A stretch of 64,000 nt of DNA from Nostoc mirabile CHAB5784. GTDB lineage: Bacteria; Cyanobacteriota; Cyanobacteriia; Cyanobacteriales; Nostocaceae. The notes under the pieces are model-generated. The model was given only the letters and a program-made list of their open reading frames with translations, did no database searches and was not told where the DNA came from. This document shows, piece by piece, positions 27,551-36,552 of the stretch. A program made the translations under genes and the position numbers. The first letter of the stretch is position 1, and each line of letters starts with the position of its first letter. The stretch lies in the NCBI RefSeq assembly GCF_020829645.1, contig NZ_JAIVFS010000014.1, positions 62,001-126,000 on the forward strand. Reading direction: 5' to 3'.

Positions 27551-29149
27551 ATGCGAATCTTGTTAGTGTATCCAATATTTCCCAAAACTTTTTGGTCTTA
27601 TGAAAAAATCTTGGAGTTAGTCAATCGCAAAGTTTTATTACCACCTCTGGGTTTAGTAACAGTGGCGGCGATTCTGCCCCAAGAATGGGAATTCAAACTG
27701 GTAGATCGCAACATCCGCCCAGCAACAGAAGAAGAATGGGCATGGGCAGATGTGGTAATCCTCTCTGCGATGATTGTCCAGAAACAAGATTTACTTGAAC
27801 AAATCCAGGAAGCAAAAAAACGTGGCAAGCTAGTCGCAGTTGGCGGCCCCTACCCCACTTCTGTACCTCACGAAGTTGAAAATGTTGGTGCAGATTTTCT
27901 GATTTTGGATGAAGGAGAAATCACTCTCCCCATGTTTATTGAGGCAATCAAAAGGGGAGAAACATCTGGCACTTTCCGCGCCACAGAAAAGCCAGATGTC
28001 ACAAGCACACCAATACCCCGCTTTGATTTATTAGAATTGGATGCCTATGACATGATGTCGGTGCAGTTTTCGCGTGGGTGTCCCTTCCAGTGCGAATTTT
28101 GTGACATTATTGTTCTCTACGGGCGCAAACCACGCACCAAAACCCCAGCACAACTGTTAGCAGAGTTAGATTGCCTCTATGAATTGGGTTGGCGGCGGGG
28201 TGTATTTATGGTGGATGATAACTTTATTGGCAACAAACGAAATGTAAAATTGTTGCTCAAAGAGTTAAAAGTTTGGATGGCAGAACACAAGTATCCCTTC
28301 CGATTTGATACTGAAGCTTCAATTGACTTAGCCCAAGACTCAGAAATGTTGGAGTTGATGGTTGAGTGTGGTTTCTCGGCGGTGTTTTTGGGAATCGAAA
28401 CGCCGGATGAGGATAGTTTGCAAATGACCAAGAAGTTTCAAAATACTCGCAGTTCTCTAACTGAGGCAGTGGAAACCATCATCAAAGCCGGATTGCGCCC
28501 AATGGCTGGGTTTATTATCGGGTTTGATGGCGAAAAAGCAGGTGCAGGCGATCGCATTGTCCGCTTTGCAGAACAAGCAGCCATTCCCTCTACTACCTTT
28601 GCCATGTTGCAAGCGTTACCTAACACTGCGCTTTGGCATCGCCTGAAAAAAGAAGGACGACTACGGGAAAATCAAGATGGCAACATCAACCAAACAACAT
28701 TGATGAACTTCCTGCCCACCCGTCCCCTAGAAGAACTTGCACGAGAATATATTGAAGCGTTTTGTACTTTATACGACCCAGTGCAGTATTTGGATCGTAC
28801 CTATCGCTGTTTCTTGATGATGGGTTTGCCGAGTTGGAAAGCGCCAGCAAAAATGCCAGAGTGGGTGGTTGTGAAAGCGCTGTTAATTGTAATTTGGCGA
28901 CAAGGCATCAAACGGGAAACCCGTTGGAAGTTCTGGCATCATTTGTTCAGCATTCTCAAGCGTAACCCTGGAGTTATTGAACATTACATCTCTGCTTGCG
29001 CCCACAACGAGCATTTTCTAGAGTATCGCCAAATTGTGCGCGATCAAATTGAAAGTCAGCTAGCTGAATATCTCGCGCAAGGTGCAGAAACGCCTTATGT
29101 GTTAGTGAAGGAAAAAGTAGAGGAAAAAGCTGAAGCGGTAGTCAGTTAG
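27551..29149 (+). CDS. B12-binding domain radical SAM protein with DUF4070-like tail
   Basis: 532 residues. Residues 1-150 form a cobalamin-binding-type Rossmann domain (MRILLVYPIFPKTFWSYEKI, VAVGGPYPTSVPHE). The radical SAM cluster site CPFQCEFC lies at about 177-184, the CxxxCxxC pattern. VFMVDDNFIGNK and VFLGIETPDEDSLQMTKKFQN are usual beta-barrel motifs. The C-terminal third is DUF4070-like. Related enzymes include hopanoid methylases and other B12-dependent modifiers, so methylation or ring chemistry on a lipid or pigment is possible, but the substrate is unknown. No usual partner gene is adjacent. Confidence 0.9.
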   Translation: MRILLVYPIFPKTFWSYEKILELVNRKVLLPPLGLVTVAAILPQEWEFKLVDRNIRPATEEEWAWADVVILSAMIVQKQDLLEQIQEAKKRGKLVAVGGPYPTSVPHEVENVGADFLILDEGEITLPMFIEAIKRGETSGTFRATEKPDVTSTPIPRFDLLELDAYDMMSVQFSRGCPFQCEFCDIIVLYGRKPRTKTPAQLLAELDCLYELGWRRGVFMVDDNFIGNKRNVKLLLKELKVWMAEHKYPFRFDTEASIDLAQDSEMLELMVECGFSAVFLGIETPDEDSLQMTKKFQNTRSSLTEAVETIIKAGLRPMAGFIIGFDGEKAGAGDRIVRFAEQAAIPSTTFAMLQALPNTALWHRLKKEGRLRENQDGNINQTTLMNFLPTRPLEELAREYIEAFCTLYDPVQYLDRTYRCFLMMGLPSWKAPAKMPEWVVVKALLIVIWRQGIKRETRWKFWHHLFSILKRNPGVIEHYISACAHNEHFLEYRQIVRDQIESQLAEYLAQGAETPYVLVKEKVEEKAEAVVS

Positions 29150-29171
29150 TTTCATTGGAAAATAACAAGTG

Positions 29172-29475
29172 ATATCATGTCCGCTTGATTACTTATAGCT
29201 TTTCCTAATCAAATGAGGTACATCATAGTCCCCTCCTCGCTTGCGGGGAGCAGGGTGGTTTCATACGAAAAAAGAAAAATACATAAGTCTTGATTTCTCG
29301 TTTTGTGACATAGCTTTTTACCCCACTTCCAAACCTCTCCCCGAAGCGGAGAGAGGCTTTGAAACCCAGTTTTAATTTTTCTGTGGTTGTATGAAACCAC
29401 CCTGCCCTCCTCGCTTGCGGGGAGGGGGTTGGGGGTGGGGTTCTTTTATTATGGGTAATTTGGCGGACATGATAT
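29172..29475. mobile_element. family-B palindromic element, copy 2, with a nested insertion
   Basis: Ends are ATATCATGTCCGC (left) and GCGGACATGATAT (right), perfect over 13 bp, with ATTAC/GTAAT further in. The internal piece TAGCTTTTCCTAATCAAATG (29197 onward) occurs inverted at about 55085-55112. The interior also has CCTCCTCGCTTGCGGGGAG and is split by the element at 29251-29404. Confidence 0.65.
29251..29404. mobile_element. family-C element nested in family B (154 bp)
   Basis: Perfect 16-bp inverted ends, CAGGGTGGTTTCATAC. Both sides carry the identical 20-bp sequence CCCTCCTCGCTTGCGGGGAG (29231-29250 and 29405-29424), which looks like an unusually long target duplication. No coding capacity. 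A hairpin (CTCTCCCC...GGAGAGAG type) lies inside. Confidence 0.75.
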
Positions 29476-30743
29476 TATCTACCGCGATCGCGTTCTAAAT
29501 CATCAATCACTTTTTGCAAATACCACTCGTCTGACATCCCAGGATGGTAATCCTGCTTCTGCTGAATTAATCTTTCGGCAATTTCCCAATATCCGCCAAC
29601 CATTCGCAAAAGTCGCTGACGTAGTAGGTTATATTTTTGCTTTTTTGACTCTGGACTAAATTTGTGGATTTTTTCTAGACTACTTAAGACTTGTTGATAA
29701 TTTCCCCAGTCTTCTTGTTCACAAAAAATACTCGCCGCCCGTTGATAATCTTCCAGGGCATTTTGCATTTCTTCCATGCAAGTATAGGCAATGCCGCGAT
29801 TGTAGTAAGCTTGAGCATCATCAGGGTTTATTTGTAGTGCGTAGCTGTAATCTTGAATTGCACCGAGATAGTTACCCATTGCTCGATAAGCATTGCCTCT
29901 GGCAATATAGACTAAGGGATCTTCGGGTTGCATCTGAAGTGCTTGATTCAGATCCGCGATCGCACCTTGATGATCGCCCAATATAGAACGCGCTTTACCT
30001 CGGTTGCGATAGACAATGGCATCTTGAAAATCTAATCGCAATGCTTGATTAAAATCTGCGATCGCTTCTCGATAATTCCCCATTTTGCAACGCACAACCC
30101 CACGACAGCAGTAAGCTTGGGCATCTTGTGAATCGGCTTTTAATACCCAGTTTAAATCAGCTAGTGCCTCTTGCGTATCTCCCTTTTCAGCCTTTTCTAA
30201 TAATTGCGTGAAATATTCATTTGTGGATAAAATGGGCGCATTTGGAGAACGTGATTGCTGTACAACAGGTAATTTTTGGGGTTGTAGCTGTTTAATTTGT
30301 TCCAGACACAGACGACAATTGTCTTTATCCTGTTGTTCTAGATATAATTGTGCAGCTTTTTTAAAATTAGCGATCGCGTCTTGAATATAACCCTGTTTGC
30401 GTCGCACTATCCCCCGCAGATAATAAGCAGAAGCATAGTTGAGATTGAGACGAATAGCGCGTTCAACATCGTCTAGCGCCCCCGGTAAATTTTTCAGCGC
30501 CACCCTTGCCAATCCACGACAATAATATGCCTCTACACTCTCAGGATTCAGCTTCAGGGCTTCGGTATAATCTGAAACAGCCTTAAGGATTGCACCTGAG
30601 TCATAATGTGCCAAACCCCGTTGCAAGTAAGCTTCGGTAAAATAAGGTGTCAGTTGTAAAGCATGGTTAAATTCCTCAATTGCTCCAGCGTAGTCTTTTC
30701 GCCTAGCCTTTTCCAATCCTCTATTGTAGAATTCGTCATTCAT
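29475..30743 (-). CDS. tetratricopeptide repeat protein
   Basis: 422 residues. About seven TPR units in two blocks (residues about 4-135 and 185-345), with the usual A..Y..RG.A and P..A..Y..RG patterns (for example YAGAIEEFNHALQLTPYFTEAYLQRGLAH). A Gln-rich linker joins the blocks. The C-terminal 80 residues are helical and charged. There is no signal peptide or enzymatic domain, so it is probably a cytoplasmic scaffold for protein contacts. The stop codon lies inside the right end of the family-B element. Confidence 0.88.
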   Translation of the reverse strand: MNDEFYNRGLEKARRKDYAGAIEEFNHALQLTPYFTEAYLQRGLAHYDSGAILKAVSDYTEALKLNPESVEAYYCRGLARVALKNLPGALDDVERAIRLNLNYASAYYLRGIVRRKQGYIQDAIANFKKAAQLYLEQQDKDNCRLCLEQIKQLQPQKLPVVQQSRSPNAPILSTNEYFTQLLEKAEKGDTQEALADLNWVLKADSQDAQAYCCRGVVRCKMGNYREAIADFNQALRLDFQDAIVYRNRGKARSILGDHQGAIADLNQALQMQPEDPLVYIARGNAYRAMGNYLGAIQDYSYALQINPDDAQAYYNRGIAYTCMEEMQNALEDYQRAASIFCEQEDWGNYQQVLSSLEKIHKFSPESKKQKYNLLRQRLLRMVGGYWEIAERLIQQKQDYHPGMSDEWYLQKVIDDLERDRGR

Positions 30744-30785
30744 GGCATTTGTTTAGTTGATTCAGTTAGTTGAATTCCAGCACGC

Positions 30786-31106
30786 TTGTTTCGTAGCCTC
30801 ACCTATACACTCACCTTTAATATTTTAAGTATTCAGCGTGCCTTTGTTTCTCGTGTATTAAAAAATGTATCAATAAAAATCTGTGGTTACTCTGGATTTA
30901 TGCTTCCGATTTCTAAAGATGTTGGACTAGCTAACAGGGCTAACAAGCAAACATATAATATTACAAGTTCCTTATTATATTCAGCAATTTGTGGATGTGA
31001 TCTGGATACAGTTCCGATTCCAAGTGATATAAAGATAGCAAAAATTGCAGGTTTATTAATTACGATTGATTATTTACAATTACAAATAAAAAAGCTGGGG
31101 AAATGA
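30786..31106 (+). pseudogene. C-terminal remnant of a DUF711 (UPF0210) family gene
   Basis: From about 30880 the frame reads YSGFMLPISKDVGLANRANK, NITSSLLYSAICGCDLDTVP and KIAKIAGLLITID, which matches, from memory, the last 70 or so residues of DUF711 proteins (over 400 residues long). The preceding 30 codons look unrelated, and no good start or ribosome site is present. It is most likely a decayed leftover. Confidence 0.5.
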
Positions 31107-31161
31107 CTACATTCAATTCCCCATATCTCGTAGATTGTAGAATATTTACAGTTAACTAGAA

Positions 31162-31830
31162 TTATTCTGAAAGTAAGCTAGGAGAAGTCAGTACAAAAAC
31201 ATCAAAACTTCCTTGAGCGTCAGTTTGTGGTTTTATGGGATTGGCGAAATGGAAAAACTCATGGTCGTTGACCAATAATAGTTCCCCCGGATTTAGAACT
31301 TTGCTAAACACAGGTTTTTCTCTTTTGGCAGTATATAGATGTGTTTCTCCACCTTGAATATTATCTCTATCTACTGAAAAAACGCCAATAAAATCAGTTC
31401 CATCTTGATGGATACCTTCAGGGGCTGGATTAGCAAAATTATCTGGCGAACAAATAATTCTAATTTGATGAACTCCGATTTCAGCTTCAGGATGAAGTTT
31501 ACAAGAATCGCTAAATGCTAAAACAAGATTTCTAAAAATATCAAGTTCTATGAGTGCATCATCTAATTCTGTAAACTCTCTTTTTACGTCGCCCACTAAT
31601 GGATTATACTCTTTACTTTGAAAGAAGTAGCCATGAGGTAATTTGATTAACTCATTTCCAGAAACTGTGAACCGAGATAATCTTCTCGAACGATAGTTGC
31701 CTTTGATATAAGGGTCAATAGGCATATTACTAAAAAATGGCTTGAAACCTTCTACATTTATCGAATTTACCTTTCTTAGAGTAAACAGAAAAGCATATTC
31801 TAATTCCGTTGATGACCACACTTTTTGCAT
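31162..31830 (-). CDS. 2OG-Fe(II) dioxygenase family protein (PF10014-like)
   Basis: 222 residues. GIHQDGTDFIG supplies the HxD iron ligands, and NDHEFFHFANPI supplies the distal His. The region between is a double-stranded beta-helix (GGETHLYTA, LNPGELLLVND). PF10014 includes free amino-acid hydroxylases such as L-isoleucine dioxygenase, so hydroxylation of an amino acid is a reasonable guess. The start at 31830 has an excellent AAGGAGGT site. Neighbours give no further hint. Confidence 0.82.
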   Translation of the reverse strand: MQKVWSSTELEYAFLFTLRKVNSINVEGFKPFFSNMPIDPYIKGNYRSRRLSRFTVSGNELIKLPHGYFFQSKEYNPLVGDVKREFTELDDALIELDIFRNLVLAFSDSCKLHPEAEIGVHQIRIICSPDNFANPAPEGIHQDGTDFIGVFSVDRDNIQGGETHLYTAKREKPVFSKVLNPGELLLVNDHEFFHFANPIKPQTDAQGSFDVFVLTSPSLLSE

Positions 31831-32073
31831 AGGATTTACCTCCTTGCACGTTGGAATTCTCCCGGATTTTTCTTTATGGGAGGATTATAATACCTAGTAT
31901 ATGCTACTTTATATTACTATGTTGTTAATTTAACTACAAAAATTCGCATTTTATGATATACACAGTTACTCAATTTCTGTTATGGGGCAGAGTAGCTGCT
32001 GAAAAGATTTGCTGTTGAGAGGTAGGTGGATAAGGAATCGACGTATATTTACTAGCAGCAACAAGGTTTCATA

Positions 32074-32799
32074 ATGATAGATTGGCTTTACCGTTACCCA
32101 CCTTTGTATTCGGGTATTCTGCTAAAACGCTACAAGCGATTTTTTGCCGACGTTCAACTTACTTCTGGCGAAATAGTGACAGCACATTGTCCAAATACAG
32201 GGCCAATGACTGGAGTATCGACTCCCCAAAGTGCTGTACAGCTTTCCAAAAGTGATAATCTTAACCGCAAATTGGCTTACACTTTAGAACTAATTCAGGT
32301 ACATGACAACGAGCCGACTTGGGTAGGCATAAATACTTTCTTGCCCAATCGGGTGGTAAAGCTAGCTTTGGCGAAACATCTTTTCCCCGAATTGGGCGGC
32401 TATAGCCAAGTCAAAGGCGAGGTAGTTTATGGGCTAGATAAAAAAAGTCGAGTGGATTTTTTCTTGATGGGGAGTGATGAGGAACGCGCGATTTATTTAG
32501 AAGTGAAAAATACAACTTTGTCTGAGGGAAGACTAGCCTTATTTCCCGACACGGAAACTACAAGAGGACAAAAGCATTTGCGAGAACTAATGGCGCTGCT
32601 ACCTCTAACTCGTGCGGTGATGCTTTACTTTATCAATCGCGGTGATTGTACTGAGTTCTCCCCTGGCGATCGCACAGATCCTATATATGGTAAATTATTA
32701 CGGGATGCGATCGCTCTCGGTTTAGAAGTCTTACCTTGCCGTTTTGATATTTCCCCCGAAGGTATTCGTTATTTGGGTTTGGCGAAACTAAAAATTTGA
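32074..32799 (+). CDS. sfsA: SfsA family DNA/RNA nuclease-like protein
   Basis: 241 residues, the usual length. The N-terminal OB-like domain has LLKRYKRFFADVQL and AHCPNTGPMTG. The nuclease-like half has KSRVDFF and IYLEVKNTTLSEG (D...E-V-K, PD-(D/E)xK-like), then FPDTETTRGQKHLRELM. SfsA was first named for sugar fermentation stimulation in E. coli; newer annotation treats it as a nuclease. Physiological role is uncertain. A strong terminator follows at 32834. Confidence 0.92.
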   Translation: MIDWLYRYPPLYSGILLKRYKRFFADVQLTSGEIVTAHCPNTGPMTGVSTPQSAVQLSKSDNLNRKLAYTLELIQVHDNEPTWVGINTFLPNRVVKLALAKHLFPELGGYSQVKGEVVYGLDKKSRVDFFLMGSDEERAIYLEVKNTTLSEGRLALFPDTETTRGQKHLRELMALLPLTRAVMLYFINRGDCTEFSPGDRTDPIYGKLLRDAIALGLEVLPCRFDISPEGIRYLGLAKLKI

Positions 32800-32833
32800 T
32801 TACACCTAATTAAATCTAAACCTATGAAACAAT

Positions 32834-32864
32834 AAATCCATCTAGACAGTATCTAGATGGATTT
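32834..32864 (+). terminator. Rho-independent-type hairpin after sfsA
   Basis: AAATCCATCTAGA pairs perfectly with TCTAGATGGATTT around five bases, 35 bases past the sfsA stop. It may also serve the convergent fasciclin gene. Confidence 0.75.
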
Positions 32865-32969
32865 GTTGATAGTTGGTGTTTACTAAAAAACATTCAACCA
32901 GACTGTAATAGAGAAACGACTACAGGTAGTCGCCGCCCCAGAAATAGCATTAGCTATTCTGACGTTTGC

Positions 32970-33371
32970 TTATGCAGGAATCAAAACTGTGTCAATTACG
33001 TGGATGACACCGTTATCAGCATCAACATCTGCTGTTGCAACAGTTGCATCATTGATTTTAACGCCATTAGAAGCGTCAATTTTTACATCTGAACCTTCAA
33101 CTGTTGTAGCTGTCTTTAGCTTAACTACATCAGCAGCTAGTACCTTTCCTGAGACTACATGATAGGTCAAGATTTTCTTGAGCTTTGGAATATCTTGAAG
33201 TAATGAGTCTACTGTACCTGCTGGAAGCTTATTAAACGCTTCATCAGTAGGTGCGAAGACGGTAAATGGCCCAGGGCCTTTCAGTGTATCTACTAGACCA
33301 GCTGCTTGGATTGCTGCAACTAGTGTGTTGAAAGAACCATTATTAGCGGCGGTATCAACTATATTGGCCAT
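32970..33371 (-). CDS. fasciclin domain protein
   Basis: 133 residues, a single fasciclin (FAS1) domain: [34 protein letters not shown] (H1 motif), [20 protein letters not shown] and [13 protein letters not shown] (H2 region). FAS1 domains mediate adhesion. No signal peptide is visible at this start ([12 protein letters not shown]), unlike many secreted members, which is common for short cyanobacterial fasciclins. It stands alone. Confidence 0.93.
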   Translation of the reverse strand: MANIVDTAANNGSFNTLVAAIQAAGLVDTLKGPGPFTVFAPTDEAFNKLPAGTVDSLLQDIPKLKKILTYHVVSGKVLAADVVKLKTATTVEGSDVKIDASNGVKINDATVATADVDADNGVIHVIDTVLIPA

Positions 33372-34066
33372 GTGTTTTACCTAATTCTGTGTAATCTGTT
33401 ACAAATCTAAACTATTTGTTTAATAAAATCTATCTATCGTTAGACGTATACCGAATAAAATTTTTTATTGATATCATAAATGATTGTCTATATTTTTATA
33501 CAAATAGAGAATTATATATACATTGTTTGGGCGGATGAGTTACAAGCACTCTATGATGTGTAGTTTACCACCGCAGGCATCGCTCCTTCTTTATACAGAG
33601 GCAGGAGCGATCGCATCCAAGATTATTAGTGCAGCACTCGCAATACCAATAAAATTAGTTAAATTGATACTCAAAAAGTACATTGTTGGTATAAGCAGAG
33701 TTTTAGATATTTAGAAGTTATCTGGCAATCTTATAGTAAAATCTTTGCTGAGTAAGCAAAATAGGGTTTTTAGAAAATTTAAATGTACTTGCTCTAGCTT
33801 TGTGTCAGCATTTGTTAACCAAAAAAATTGGTAGTAAGCGTATTTAACTGGTATTATTTCATCATTAAATACATTTCACTCGTTGTTTGTGTAATTTCAC
33901 TTGGAAATAATAAACAGCCCATCACATTAATGCTTTTAGCAATTGTGATTAGCTGCTTATTTCCAATAGGACTTAGGCGCAGTGGCTCGCTTTAAAAAGT
34001 TGGTTTTTAGGGTTCCCCTTATTTAATCAAACTTCTAGGTAATATTTTCCCCAAACTATAACTTTC
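33372..34066. other. 700-base spacer between fasciclin gene and modA
   Basis: AT-rich. It should carry both divergent promoters. A 63-codon frame at 33523-33714 has a hydrophobic end but no ribosome site or recognisable homologue, so I do not call it. Confidence 0.4.
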
Positions 34067-34918
34067 ATGAACAGAAGAAGATTTATTGCTTGCATTGCTA
34101 CAGCAGTTACCAGCATGATGTTGGTAATAGGTTTGCAGTTTGTCAATTTATCGCCAGCAAGTTCCGTAACCACACTTAACGTGTATGCGGCTGTCAGCTT
34201 AACAAACGCGCTAAATGACATTAAAACTCGATACCAAAATGCTAACCCAGGTGTTAACGTTGTGTATACATTTGGTGCTTCTGGTACCTTACTGAGCCAA
34301 ATACAAGCAGGCGCACCAGCAGATATTTTTATTTCTGCTGCGACAGACCAAATAAATGTATTACAGAATGCAACCCCAAGCAAATTGGTGACAAATAGCC
34401 GTAAGAACATTGTCAAAAATCGTCTAGCTTTGATTGCTCCTACGACACCTCCTGTTAGTGCTGGTAGTGCTGGTCTCAGTACCATTAATGGTTTGACCAA
34501 CGCTAACATTACTGGCATTGCTATAGGTGACTACACAGGTACTCCTCCAGTTGTGCCAGCAGGAAATTATGCCAAACAAGTTCTTACTAGTCGAGGTATT
34601 TTCACGACTGTTAGTCCTAAATTATCCCTTGCTAGTAATGTGCGTACCGTTTTAACTGCTGTTGAAAATAAAACTCTTCAAGTTAACGGTGTAAATAAAA
34701 CTATTAATGCAGGTTTTGTTTACACAACCGATGCTGCCATTTCTAACAAGGTAAGAGTCGTACAAACTGCTCTAACAAGAGAGAGCGATGCAATTGTCTA
34801 CCCACTAGGTATACTCACCAGAACTACAGTTTTAACGACGGCACGGAGTTTTTCTAACTACTTAGCTGGTACTACTGCCCAGAATATCTTTAAAGGTTAT
34901 GGCTTTCTCGCGCCTTAA
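34067..34918 (+). CDS. modA: molybdate ABC transporter substrate-binding protein
   Basis: 283 residues. The signal peptide has MNRRRFIACIATAVTSMMLV, with paired arginines that could allow Tat export. The mature fold shows LNVYAAVSLTNALNDI, YTFGASGTLLSQIQAGAPAD and IFISAA, typical ModA oxyanion-binding segments. ModA delivers molybdate or tungstate to ModB/ModC. No modB or modC is adjacent, so either they lie elsewhere or it serves another anion. A truncated PEP-CTERM gene follows. Confidence 0.9.
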   Translation: MNRRRFIACIATAVTSMMLVIGLQFVNLSPASSVTTLNVYAAVSLTNALNDIKTRYQNANPGVNVVYTFGASGTLLSQIQAGAPADIFISAATDQINVLQNATPSKLVTNSRKNIVKNRLALIAPTTPPVSAGSAGLSTINGLTNANITGIAIGDYTGTPPVVPAGNYAKQVLTSRGIFTTVSPKLSLASNVRTVLTAVENKTLQVNGVNKTINAGFVYTTDAAISNKVRVVQTALTRESDAIVYPLGILTRTTVLTTARSFSNYLAGTTAQNIFKGYGFLAP

Positions 34919-34986
34919 TCACCACGTCGTTGTCGTGAAATTTGAACTATTTGGAGTCATGTTTCGTGAAGCTCACTAAAAAATAA

Positions 34987-35439
34987 TCTGGTGATCCGAT
35001 AAATACATCATTAACTAAAATTAGCAATTTCCCTCTACATCATAGTGGTAATCAGGGTTTATCACTTGGTGGATTTGTAGACCTTAGCTACATATCACAG
35101 ACCCTTTCTACACAACCTGGTCAGACATACGAACTTAGTTACTTTTTAGCATCTGTAGCCGAGGCACCTGACCTTGATAATGAATTTCAGACATTTGTAG
35201 GTGGAAATAAGATTTTTGATCAAAAAAACATTTCTTACCAGCCATACACACAATATAATTTCAATTTTACGGCAGACGCATCATCTACAGAGTTAAAGTT
35301 TGGGTATGTGGATAGATACGCATTTTTCTACTTAGATAATGTGAGTGTAATACCTGTGCCTGAACCATCAAGTATTGGAGGAATAGCAATTGCTGGGTTG
35401 TTGGGAATATGGCTGAAGAAAAAGAAGGCAATTAGGTAA
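34987..35439 (+). pseudogene. PEP-CTERM protein gene lacking its 5' end
   Basis: An open frame of 150 codons without an upstream start codon or signal peptide. It reads ISQTLSTQPGQTYELSYFLA, QPYTQYNFNFTADASSTELK and FYLDNVSVIPVPEPSSIGGI, then a hydrophobic helix and KKKKAIR. The beta-sandwich plus VPEP-helix-basic tail is a normal PEP-CTERM protein end. About 60-100 N-terminal residues are missing. A TAA lies immediately before the frame. Either a remnant or a gene starting at an unusual internal codon. Confidence 0.7.
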
Positions 35440-35630
35440 AAAGTTTTTTGTCACTCTCGGAAAACAAGAAAGCGATCGCTACACAATCTTAATGGAAAAG
35501 GTGCTGTATCTATGCCCGTCGTAGACATCACCTTACGCTTTCCATAAGGGCCACTCATGTCCAATAAGCAACTCCCCTAACCACTTCAGAATTACCGACT
35601 AGCATTCAACTTTCAAATAATGTTTGGCTT

Positions 35631-35662
35631 AATGCCGTAAGAGCGATCGCTCTTACGGCATT
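35631..35662. repeat. 32-bp perfect palindrome centred on a HIP1 site
   Basis: AATGCCGTAAGAGCGA followed by its exact complement, with GCGATCGC in the centre. Palindromic over all 32 bases with no loop, it lies between the truncated PEP-CTERM gene and the 2TM gene. It could be a cruciform, a terminator-like hairpin or a protein site. Confidence 0.85.
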
Positions 35663-35856
35663 GTCATAAAAGCAATATAGAGGTATTGACAAATACAGTA
35701 GCCCTAAATCGATTGTGAGAAAATAATAAGCTTGTGAATGTCACTAAGTATTGGGTGCAAAATGTGAAGGCATTCGCTAACTGAATTGAACGAAGCCTAT
35801 CGAAAACTTCGTGAAATCAAAGGCGCATTTACACACAAACTTATAAGGTAATTAAA

Positions 35857-36267
35857 ATGACTTACGATTCAGAAGATGTGCAAAAAATCCTTCAAATAGC
35901 ACTTGCTCGTAAACAGGAAGGTGGATTTTCACGAGAACAGCTTATAGAAATGGCATCTGAGTTAGGTATCTCTTCTGATATTTTGGAAACAACTGAAAAA
36001 AAGTGGTTAGCTCAACAAGAAGAGGAACGTTCGCGACGCACATTTAATACTTTCCGACGCAGAGCCTTTTGGTCACACTTTATTTCCTTCATAGCGGTGA
36101 ATTTATTCCTTATTATTTTGAATTTAATAACTAGTCCTAGTTATTTTTGGGCTATCTTCCCAGCATTAGGATGGGGGTTAGGACTATTTTTTCATTGGTG
36201 GAGTGTTTATCAGAGTAAAACAGAGGATTACGAGATATCCTTTCAGAAATGGCGTGCAAAAATTTAA
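35857..36267 (+). CDS. 2TM domain protein
   Basis: 136 residues. The N-terminal 60 residues are helical (VQKILQIALARKQEGGFSRE, ASELGISSDILE), like a small SHOCT or HTH-like helical module. Two membrane helices follow (about 73-92 and 98-115) in the 2TM pattern RRRAFWSHFISFIAVNLFLI ... WAIFPALGWGLGLFFHWW. A charged tail ends it. Such domains occur on small regulatory membrane proteins; function here is unknown. AAGGTAATTAAA precedes the ATG. Confidence 0.8.
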   Translation: MTYDSEDVQKILQIALARKQEGGFSREQLIEMASELGISSDILETTEKKWLAQQEEERSRRTFNTFRRRAFWSHFISFIAVNLFLIILNLITSPSYFWAIFPALGWGLGLFFHWWSVYQSKTEDYEISFQKWRAKI

Positions 36268-36357
36268 CTTCTCCCTACTTTTAAAAATGGAGATACAAAG
36301 AAGATGCTTTAAGTTTTAAAAGCAATGAGTTTATCTAACCTCTAACTCATTTTATGA

Positions 36358-36462
36358 TATGGGAATCCGATTTGATTTTTGAAAAACCAAGCTGACTGAA
36401 AGCTTGCCAAATCAGGTTTTGGTTCTCAGTATACTTGGCAAAACTCAAGTTGGATTCCTATA
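36358..36462. mobile_element. family-D palindromic repeat, copy 1
   Basis: Ends are TATGGGAATCC and GGATTCCTATA. The left inner sequence GATTTGATTTTTGAAAA is shared with the copy at 58363-58465. About 105 bp, no coding capacity, no clear target duplication. Confidence 0.65.
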
Positions 36463-36552
36463 ATTTTTTGGGGCGATCGCTTCACTAGTAACTGTGGCGG
36501 AAGCTTGCCTGTTGTTAAGCCCCAACTCTTGGAGTCGAGAGTAATCTTTCAC

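Noticed and set aside
33523..33714. 63-codon plus-strand frame between the fasciclin gene and modA
   Set aside because: No ribosome site or known motif; part of it covers a HIP1-rich repeat stretch.
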